Shown: positions 33,197-39,276 of the stretch, piece after piece | Numbering within the stretch: position 1 is the stretch's first letter | Layout: each line of letters starts with the position of its first letter | Assembly (NCBI GenBank): GCA_904395805.1 | Contig: CAJFNV010000029.1 | Location: forward strand, 1-47,136 | Length of the DNA stretch: 47,136 bases | Reading direction: 5' to 3' | From: Candidatus Gallispira edinburgensis | GTDB lineage: Bacteria > Bacillota > Clostridia > Lachnospirales > CAG-274 | The notes under the pieces: generated by a model | The model's input: only the letters and a program-made list of their open reading frames with translations | Databases searched by the model: none | Told to the model about the DNA's origin: nothing | Translations under genes and position numbers: made by a program

Positions 33197-33457
33197 TAAA
33201 AATAACGGGCCCACCAAACCCGTTATTTTTTATACAAGAGGTTGAAGCTCATTTTGTTTACCGTACAAAGCACCAATACGGCTACAACATACACATAAAT
33301 AAAAGCACAGAGGAAGGAGTCTTTATTTAGAAAAATCCAATGTTGTAAAATTAAGTAAGTAAAAAAGGGGTACAATCCGACAAAGACACAAATCGGACTG
33401 AAAAAACTTATAAAAACAAAATGAGGCGCCGAAGCCAGTGCTTCAACGCCCTTGTAT
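33197..33457 (-). ncRNA. Structured small RNA of about 260 nt, family not recognised (6S-like is one option)
   Basis: A full consensus promoter places the start at about 33457, exactly where a long closing helix begins. The 5' end AUACAAGGG-C-GUUGAAG (33457-33441) pairs with CUUCAACCUCUUGUAU (33247-33232), 16 bp with one bulge. Stacked inside, CUCAUUUUGUUU pairs perfectly with AAACAAAAUGAG (12 bp). Three inner hairpins follow: CAGUCCGA/UCGGAUUG, ACAACAU/AUGUUGU (with AAAUAAA/UUUAUUU inside and a pyrimidine-rich loop holding CUCCUUCCUC), and CCGUA/UACGG. A terminator begins within a few bases of the closing helix. I see no SRP, tmRNA or RNase P signature. The overall shape (closing helix, small 3'-side hairpin) recalls 6S RNA but this is not established. 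Confidence 0.75.
33199..33232. terminator. Bidirectional terminator between apbE and the ncRNA
   Basis: AATAACGGG (33201-33209) pairs with CCCGTTATT (33219-33227), with T-runs on both strands. It ends apbE on the plus strand and the structured RNA on the minus strand. Confidence 0.9.
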
Positions 33458-33463
33458 GAATAT

Positions 33464-33492
33464 ATTATACTCAAATAAACATATTTTGTCAA
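33464..33492 (-). promoter_or_regulatory. Consensus promoter of the structured RNA
   Basis: On the minus strand TTGACA (33492-33487), a 17 bp spacer and TATAAT (33469-33464). Confidence 0.88.
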
Positions 33493-33510
33493 TACGTTTT
33501 TATAAAAATT

Positions 33511-33649
33511 ATTGGTTCAACAATTTTGGGTGTGGTTTATTTGATTATATCTGTTTACGACACCAACACAGGCTCCCTTGTAAGGGAGCTGTCAGCGCAG
33601 CTGACTGAGGGTTTTCCGTTAAACCACACTATTTGACAAAGAACCAAAT
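33511..33649. mobile_element. MITE-like element, copy 2 (between rpsT and the ncRNA promoter)
   Basis: About 139 bp with terminal inverted repeats: ATTGGTTCAACAATTTT, then GTGTGGTTTA at the left, and TAAACCACAC, then TTTGACAAAGAACCAAAT at the right. It contains the GGCTCCCTT/AAGGGAGC and TCAGC/GCTGA double hairpin (33571-33615). It matches the copy at 7740-7882 over most of its length. It ends 2 bp before the rpsT stop codon and begins 18 bp upstream of the ncRNA promoter -35. Confidence 0.8.
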
Positions 33650-33651
33650 TA

Positions 33652-33915
33652 TTAAGCCATCTTATTTACAAGCTTAGCAAGTCTTGACTTCTTTCTTGAA
33701 GCATTGTTCTTGTGAAGAACACCCTTGGTACAAGCCATATCTATAGCCTTAGTTGCAACTCTTAAAGCCTCTGCAGCAGCAGCCTTGTCACCTGCATTAA
33801 CAGCAGCGATAACCTTCTTCATTGCAGTCTTTGTTGCAGATGCTACCATCTTGTTTCTTAATGTTTTCTTATTGATAACTAAAATTCTCTTCTTAGCTGA
33901 CTTAATATTTGCCAT
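33652..33915 (-). CDS. rpsT: 30S ribosomal protein S20
   Basis: An 87-residue, very basic, Ala/Lys-rich protein: [20 protein letters not shown] at the start and [20 protein letters not shown] near the end, the complete S20 pattern. S20 binds 16S rRNA early in 30S assembly. TAGGAGGAAAATTTA precedes the ATG. It is transcribed from a promoter about 150 bp upstream, divergently from gpr, a neighbourhood common in Clostridia. Confidence 0.97.
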   Translation of the reverse strand: MANIKSAKKRILVINKKTLRNKMVASATKTAMKKVIAAVNAGDKAAAAEALRVATKAIDMACTKGVLHKNNASRKKSRLAKLVNKMA

Positions 33916-34067
33916 TAAATTTTCCTCCTAAAAAATACAACAACCGATCTGTAATTTTCATAATTCTATATAGTGTAATTTAAGTTTAGAGGGGTTTATA
34001 AAATGCAGAACGACTGCATCATCAAATCACACTAGAATAGTATATACCATTTTTCACCCTTTGTCAA
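33916..34067 (-). promoter_or_regulatory. rpsT promoter and leader with hairpin
   Basis: On the minus strand TTGACA (34067-34062), a 17 bp spacer and TATACT (34044-34039). The leader of about 117 nt contains ATGCAG-TCGTT-CTGCAT (6 bp stem) and a GU-rich stretch before the SD. The leader length allows ribosomal-protein feedback, but no known leader family was recognised. Confidence 0.75.
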
Positions 34068-34128
34068 TGAATATTTTACATTTTTTTATTAAAACTATTT
34101 ATAAAAACAAAAAACAGGAGATGATAAA

Positions 34129-35103
34129 ATGAAATTTTCCCCATATACGGACCTTGCCCTTGAAACAGCTGAAAATATATGCAAAACCGCCTCTGCCGAA
34201 GGCGTAGAAATGAATACTGAAAGCTGCGACCTTGAAAATACATTTGTAACCATAGTAAACATAACAAATGACAAAGGTGTTGAAACAATAGGCAAACCAA
34301 TAGGCAGCTATATAACCCTTGAAAGCAGTTTTATTAAGGAGAATGACATAGCCGCTCACGAAGAGCTTATTTCAATACTCAGCAGGCACATTAAAAACCT
34401 CTGTCCCCAAAACACAAAAACAATACTTGTAATAGGTCTGGGAAATTATCAGGTGACCCCCGACTCCTTAGGACCAAAGGTTGTAGATAAAATACTTGTC
34501 ACAAGACACATTAAGGATACTGTGCCCGAGGATATCAATAATTCTGTTGCCTCAGTTGCTGCCCTTGCCCCCGGAGTTATGGGTATGACAGGCATAGAAA
34601 CAGTGGAGGTCGTAAAGGGTGTCACCGACCATGTTAAACCTGACCTTGTAATTGCCATAGATGCCCTTGCAGCAAGAAAGGTATCAAGAGTAAATTCCAC
34701 AATACAGCTTTCCGACACAGGCGTTGCCCCGGGAGCAGGTGTAGGCAATAAAAGAAAAACAATAGATAAAGAAAGCCTTGGTGTACCCGTCATTGCTATA
34801 GGTGTTCCTACAGTAGTTGATGCAGCCACAATGGCAAATGACACAATAGAAAGGGTTATAGATGCACTCCTTAAGGAAAGCGAAAAAGGCAGTCAGTTTT
34901 ATAATATGCTTATGGATACGGCAGAAGAGGAAAAGTACACTCTTATAAAAGAAGTCCTTGACCCCTACGCAGAGAATATGTTTGTTACCCCAAAGGAAGT
35001 GGATGCAGTTATAGACAATCTTGTAAATATAATTGCCAACAGCATAAATATTGCACTCCACCCCGGAATAAATCTTGAAGATATAAACAGGTATAAATTT
35101 TAA
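34129..35103 (+). CDS. gpr: GPR germination protease
   Basis: This is a 324-residue protease that degrades small acid-soluble spore proteins during germination. Family motifs: YTDLALETAE at the N-terminus (RTDLA region of the zymogen cleavage site), VIGLGNYQVTPDSLGPKVVDKILVTRH, SVAALAPGVMGMTGIET, VIAIDALAARKVSRVNSTIQLSDTGVAPGAGVGNKR and VPVIAIGVPTVVDA. The N-terminal pro-segment is short compared with Bacillus GPR. AACAGGAGATG precedes the ATG. Its presence argues that the organism sporulates or recently did. Confidence 0.95.
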   Translation: MKFSPYTDLALETAENICKTASAEGVEMNTESCDLENTFVTIVNITNDKGVETIGKPIGSYITLESSFIKENDIAAHEELISILSRHIKNLCPQNTKTILVIGLGNYQVTPDSLGPKVVDKILVTRHIKDTVPEDINNSVASVAALAPGVMGMTGIETVEVVKGVTDHVKPDLVIAIDALAARKVSRVNSTIQLSDTGVAPGAGVGNKRKTIDKESLGVPVIAIGVPTVVDAATMANDTIERVIDALLKESEKGSQFYNMLMDTAEEEKYTLIKEVLDPYAENMFVTPKEVDAVIDNLVNIIANSINIALHPGINLEDINRYKF

Positions 35104-35149
35104 GTCCTGCGAACATTGCCAACATCAGACTTTTTGAAATTTCCTGAAT

Positions 35150-35590
35150 GCATCATTTCACAACACCTTAACTCATTTAAATTCCGGTTTAATGTATCAA
35201 CATCAGTACCTTTGTAGGGGCACTTCAAATTTCAGCCGTTAAATTCTGTAATACAGAATTTTAACAAGGCTGAATTTTGAAACATTGCTCGCCCGCTGTT
35301 TTGTAAATTCCTGTTTACCTCACCAATTCAGGCTCCCTTATAAGGGAGCTGTCCGCAGGACTGAGGGTTTTATTCCCAGCCGTTAAATTTCAATTACAAT
35401 ACTAACAAATAAATTTCCAACTAACTTCAACTCCTCACTCCTAACTCCTCATTCCTCACTCTGCTAAATTCCAGTTTAATGCACCAATACACTGACAATT
35501 AGCCATTTTATAGGGGCGAGCATTATGCCAATGGCTCCCTTGTAAAGGAGCTGTCAGCTCTGCTGACTGAGGATTTCACTCCTAACCCCT
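35150..35590. repeat. Mosaic repeat array between gpr and larC
   Basis: The 494 bp gap holds no gene. In order: an AAATTCCGGTTTA unit (35179), a TTTGTAGGGGC repeat interrupted by a 58 bp inverted-repeat insert (35211-35298), an AAATTCCTGTTTACC unit (35305), a GGCTCCCTT/AAGGGAGC double hairpin (35331-35370), CTCCTAACTCC tracts, an AAATTCCAGTTTA unit (35465), a truncated TAGGGGCGAGCATT repeat (35511-35527) and a second GGCTCCCTT double hairpin (35532-35577). The unit order matches the arrays at 14.4 and 22.3 kb. Confidence 0.85.
35224..35281. repeat. Short inverted-repeat element nested in a GTAGGGGC repeat
   Basis: A 58 bp near-palindrome: TTCAAATTTCAGCC (35224-35237) against GGCTGAATTTTGAA (35268-35281), 13 of 14 positions matching, and GTTAAATTCTGTA against TACAGAATTTTAAC inside. 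It splits a repeat that is intact at 22361-22388. Confidence 0.75.
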
Positions 35591-35597
35591 AACTCCC

Positions 35598-36851
35598 TTA
35601 CATATACTTCCTTACTATCTTCTTGACTTCCTCAACCGACATATCATTTTTCTCTGCAATTTCCGCAATATCCTCATATTCAGCCTTCCCCTTCTTTACC
35701 CCATATCCTGATGAATACTTTACATTGACCTTTCCAAGTTCAGTATCCACCTTTTTCTCACTTCTTTCAAGCTCATATCTCTTGTATACACATTCTCTGA
35801 CACCTATTGTTGAAGTGTGTCTGAATATTATTTCAAGCATTTTATCCCTGTCCTCATTTCTGCAAAGACAAGTAAGCAGTATACCCTGGCGGTTTTTCTT
35901 CATACCTACGGCAGTTGTATACACCTCAAGAGCACCTGCCTTTCTCAGCTTTTCACAGGCAAAACTTATATCTTCGGCAGTCATATCATCAATATTACAG
36001 TTCAGCTCCGTAATTTCATTTTCCTTATTTTCTGTTTCACCAATAAATATTCTAAGACAATTGGCTTTTTCAAAATCCCTTGTACCCATTCCATATCCGA
36101 TATTTTCAACTCTCATAACAGGCATATCAGAAAATTCATTTACAAAATGCTTTAAAAGAGCGGCTCCCGTCGGTGTACACATTTCACCTTTTGTTCCGTC
36201 GCTGTACACAGGAATGCCCTGTAATATATAAGCAGTTGCAGGAGCAGGAACAGGCAGTATACCGTGAGCACACTTGACCTGACCGCTGCCTGTATTAACG
36301 GGAGAAGCCAGTATTCTGTCTGCACCTATCTCATCAATAAGCATACACACTCCCACAATATCGGCAACAGCATCCATTGTACCCACCTCATGAAAATGTA
36401 TATCCTCTATTTTCTTTCCGTGGGCATGTCCTTCCGCCCCGGCAATAAGTCTGTAAACATCTATAGCATTTCTTTTAACATTGTCATTTACATCAAGGCT
36501 TGTGATTATGCTTTCGATTTTATCCATACCTGTATGGCTGTGGTGGTGACTATGTTCATGACTATGATCATGCTCATGCTCGTGGCTGTACTCATGGCTA
36601 TGTTCATGCACATGTCCGTGACCATGGTCATGCATATCTTCGTTTTCCATAACTCCCTTTACATATACCTCAGTATGTGTGCCTGTAATTCCGCACTTTA
36701 CAGCCTTGTCTGCTGTTATTTTCACACCGGGAATATTTATACTGTTAATTCTCTTTATAAAATCCTCTCTGTCAGGGTGCAGTTCAAGAAGTGCTGACAT
36801 AAGCATATCTCCTGCCGCTCCCATTGAACAATCTATATATAATGTTTTCAT
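35598..36851 (-). CDS. larC: Nickel pincer cofactor biosynthesis protein LarC
   Basis: This is a 417-residue protein: MKTLYIDCSMGAAGDMLMSALLEL at the start and ASPVNTGSGQVKCAHGILPVPAPAT, then ELNCNIDDMTAEDISFACEKLRKAGALEV and MKKNRQGILLTCLC, the LarC pattern. LarC inserts nickel into the pyridinium dithiocarboxylate precursor of the pincer cofactor. A His-rich segment (about 72-110, repeated HEHSHEH-type runs) probably binds nickel. In Lactiplantibacillus larC is split and joined by programmed frameshift; here it is one continuous frame. The SD GGAG lies inside the last codons of larB, 7 bp away, indicating coupling. Confidence 0.94.
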   Translation of the reverse strand: MKTLYIDCSMGAAGDMLMSALLELHPDREDFIKRINSINIPGVKITADKAVKCGITGTHTEVYVKGVMENEDMHDHGHGHVHEHSHEYSHEHEHDHSHEHSHHHSHTGMDKIESIITSLDVNDNVKRNAIDVYRLIAGAEGHAHGKKIEDIHFHEVGTMDAVADIVGVCMLIDEIGADRILASPVNTGSGQVKCAHGILPVPAPATAYILQGIPVYSDGTKGEMCTPTGAALLKHFVNEFSDMPVMRVENIGYGMGTRDFEKANCLRIFIGETENKENEITELNCNIDDMTAEDISFACEKLRKAGALEVYTTAVGMKKNRQGILLTCLCRNEDRDKMLEIIFRHTSTIGVRECVYKRYELERSEKKVDTELGKVNVKYSSGYGVKKGKAEYEDIAEIAEKNDMSVEEVKKIVRKYM

Positions 36852-36858
36852 TTTCTTT

Positions 36859-37605
36859 TCACTCCATTTTATTTATCATACTTGCTATATATCCTGCACC
36901 AAAGCCGTTGTCAATGTTTACAACACTCACACCGCTGGCACATGAATTAAGCATTGAAAGGAGAGCAGCAACACCGCCGAAAGCCGCTCCGTAACCCACA
37001 CTTGTAGGCACAGCTATGACAGGACAGTCTGCAAGTCCCCCTATGACACTTGCAAGAGCTCCCTCCATTCCTGCAATTGCTATAATTACTCTCGCCTTCA
37101 TTATCTCTTCTGAATGGGCAAGGAGCCTGTGTATTCCGGCAACGCCAACATCATAAAGCCGTGTAACATTGTTTCCCAGTACTTCACATGTAAGGGCAGC
37201 TTCCTCTGCCACAGGCATATCACTTGTTCCTCCCGTGGCAATTATAATATTGCCTTTTCTCTCCTCCGGCATTTCCCCTACTATGCCTATCCCTGCCATT
37301 TCATAATACTGTGCCGAAAGCCTTTCTTTAATATATTCTCCCTTTTCTCTGTCAAGCCTTGTCACAAGAACGGTTTTCTGTCCCTTTTCAATAAGAGCTT
37401 TGGCTATCCCTTCAATCTGTTCCTTTGTCTTTCCGCTGCCGTATATTACTTCGGGAACTCCCTGCCTTATACCTCTGTGATAATCGGGCTTTGCATATCC
37501 CAGATCCTCAAAGGGCATATTCCTTAATTTCAGCTCTGCCTCTTCGGGAGATATTTTTCCCTCTGCCACACTGCAGAGAAGGCTTTTCATTTCACTTTTA
37601 TCCAT
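36859..37605 (-). CDS. larB: Pyridinium-3,5-biscarboxylic acid mononucleotide synthase LarB
   Basis: This is a 248-residue protein with a PurE/AIR-carboxylase-like C-terminal half: IIIATGGTSDMPVAEEAALTCEVLG, YDVGVAGIHRLLA, VIIAIAGMEGALASVIGGL and CPVIAVPTSVGYGAAFGGVAALLSMLNSCASGV. LarB carboxylates and hydrolyses nicotinate adenine dinucleotide to start the pincer cofactor route. The N-terminal SPEEAELKLRNMPFEDLGYAKPD is family-typical. GGAAGGAG precedes the ATG. larE and larA are not in the window, so the pathway is completed elsewhere or the cofactor serves another racemase. Confidence 0.94.
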   Translation of the reverse strand: MDKSEMKSLLCSVAEGKISPEEAELKLRNMPFEDLGYAKPDYHRGIRQGVPEVIYGSGKTKEQIEGIAKALIEKGQKTVLVTRLDREKGEYIKERLSAQYYEMAGIGIVGEMPEERKGNIIIATGGTSDMPVAEEAALTCEVLGNNVTRLYDVGVAGIHRLLAHSEEIMKARVIIAIAGMEGALASVIGGLADCPVIAVPTSVGYGAAFGGVAALLSMLNSCASGVSVVNIDNGFGAGYIASMINKME

Positions 37606-37640
37606 TTAACTCCTTCCCTTCCGAAATTTTATTTATAATA

Positions 37641-37671
37641 AGAATACCATTTAAAGTTCACTCCAAGTCAA
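37641..37671 (-). promoter_or_regulatory. MerR-type promoter of larBC
   Basis: On the minus strand TTGACT (37671-37666), a 19 bp spacer beginning TGGAGTGAACTTTAA, and TATTCT (37646-37641). The over-long spacer and the CTTGGAGTgaACTTTAAA partial dyad between -35 and -10 are hallmarks of MerR-family activated promoters. No merR gene is nearby. Confidence 0.6.
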
Positions 37672-37769
37672 TGATATTTTTTATTTTTAATAATTTCTTA
37701 ATATACAACCCGACCGGCATTTCAAATAAAAAAATATAATAGCTCAGCCTTTCTTCATAATATTAAGAG

Positions 37770-37808
37770 AGGCTGCACAAAACAGCTACCTGTTTTGTAA
37801 CAGCCTTT
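37770..37808. terminator. Hairpin between MATE gene and larB promoter
   Basis: AGGCTG-ACAAAACAG pairs with CTGTTTTGT-CAGCCT (15 bp with small bulges) around a 4 nt loop. T-runs are short on both strands, so it could be a terminator for the MATE gene or a structured remnant. Confidence 0.55.
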
Positions 37809-37813
37809 GTAGT

Positions 37814-39214
37814 CTATTTTGATGTTTTCAGTCTGTGTCCCACAGTAAACAGCATTGTCACAAAACAGGCTGTTCCACCTATGAAGTTTGAAATAGGCTC
37901 TGCCAAAAAAACACCATTTACACCCAGACCCATAACATGGGGAAGTATAAGTGTAAGAGGTACCACTATAATTACCTTTCTCAGCATTGAGAAAAACACT
38001 GCATGCTTTGAAAATCCAAGTCCCACAAATGTAGACTGTCCCGAAAACTGAAAAGCCATCATAAAAATACCAAAGAAATATATATGAAGGGCAGGAACAC
38101 CCTTGCTTATAATTTCAGTATCAGCTGTAAATATTCTCATAAAAGCTTCCGGGAACATAAACAATACAAACCATATTAAAAGCATAAATATAACTCCGCT
38201 TATAGTTGTAAACTTGATTCCCGATTTAACTCTGTCATATTCTCCTGCACCATAGTTAAATCCAAGAACAGGCTGTGATGCATTTGTAAGCCCGCTTGCA
38301 GGAAGGGACGTCACATCTCGTAATGAACTTAAAACAGTCATTATACTTACATAAATATCACCGCCCGTGCTCTTTAATGTAGTATTGCAGGCGATCTGCA
38401 CAAGACCGTTAGATGCATTCATAACAAATCCTGCTGTTCCAAGTCCTATGATTTCCTTTATAAGGGGCAGTTCAATTTTCATATCATTTTTATTAAGTCT
38501 GAACATTGTTCTCCTGCCTCTGAAGAAACTCAATACCCAGACTGCTGACAGAAACTGAGATATTATGGTTGCCAGTGCAGCACCTGCAACACCCATATTA
38601 AATATAAAAATAAAAACAGGGTCAAGTATAATATTGGTCACAGCTCCCACAAGCACAGTTGCCATACCGCTTTTGGCAAATCCCTGAGCATTTATGAAAC
38701 CGTTCATACCTGTTGCGATCATAGAAAATGGAATACCAAAACTATAGATCATCATATATTCCGCTGCATAAGGGTATGTAATATCACTTGCGCCAAATAA
38801 ATATAAAAGAGGCTTCATAAATACAAAGCACAGTATCATCAGTATAACTCCCCATATGCAGAGCATTGCAAATGTATTTCCCATTATTCTTTCTGCCCTG
38901 CTGTTATCGCCTCTTCCCCTTGCAATTGAAAACAGGGGAGCTCCGCCCATTCCAAAGAGGTTTGTCACAGCAAGTATAATTGTGATCAGGGGAAATGTAA
39001 GCCCAAGCCCTGCAAGAGCATAAGATGCGTTTTCAGGCAAATGACCTATGTATACCCTGTCTACAATATTATAAAGGAGCTGCACTACCTGTGCTATTGT
39101 CATAGGCACAGCAATTGAAGCAATATGCTTCCATACACTTCCCTTAGAAAAATCACTATTGTTGTTTTCTGTTTTTATATTTCTCACCTGCCTTATATCA
39201 ATTAAAAAAAACAA
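37814..39214 (-). CDS. MATE family efflux transporter
   Basis: This is a 466-residue (or shorter) transporter with 12 hydrophobic spans. The first MATE repeat opens PMTIAQVVQLLYNIVDRVYIGHLP and FGMGGAPLFSIARGRGD; the second has LTNASQPVLGFNYGAGEYDRVK. It is an Na+ or H+ driven drug/metabolite exporter of the clostridial NorM/DinF type. The start is uncertain: the ATG at 39214 lacks a clear SD, whereas AGGTGAG (about 39182-39188) lies just before an ATA codon near 39175, where related proteins usually begin. Confidence 0.9.
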   Translation of the reverse strand: MFFLIDIRQVRNIKTENNNSDFSKGSVWKHIASIAVPMTIAQVVQLLYNIVDRVYIGHLPENASYALAGLGLTFPLITIILAVTNLFGMGGAPLFSIARGRGDNSRAERIMGNTFAMLCIWGVILMILCFVFMKPLLYLFGASDITYPYAAEYMMIYSFGIPFSMIATGMNGFINAQGFAKSGMATVLVGAVTNIILDPVFIFIFNMGVAGAALATIISQFLSAVWVLSFFRGRRTMFRLNKNDMKIELPLIKEIIGLGTAGFVMNASNGLVQIACNTTLKSTGGDIYVSIMTVLSSLRDVTSLPASGLTNASQPVLGFNYGAGEYDRVKSGIKFTTISGVIFMLLIWFVLFMFPEAFMRIFTADTEIISKGVPALHIYFFGIFMMAFQFSGQSTFVGLGFSKHAVFFSMLRKVIIVVPLTLILPHVMGLGVNGVFLAEPISNFIGGTACFVTMLFTVGHRLKTSK

Positions 39215-39224
39215 AATTCTTCTC

Positions 39225-39256
39225 CGAAAAAAATCCCCGAAAATCGGGGATTTTTT
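39225..39256 (-). terminator. Terminator of the first pectate lyase gene
   Basis: AAAATCCCCGA (39230-39240) pairs with TCGGGGATTTT (39244-39254), a perfect 11 bp stem with a 3 nt loop and T-runs on both strands. Confidence 0.92.
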
Positions 39257-39276
39257 AGAACTGTTTTTATTTATGC

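Noticed and set aside
33223..33492. An 89-residue hydrophobic ORF on the minus strand
   Set aside because: Its start codon lies in the -35 box of the consensus promoter, upstream of the predicted transcript start, and it has no SD. It also runs into the terminator. The region is better explained by the structured RNA.
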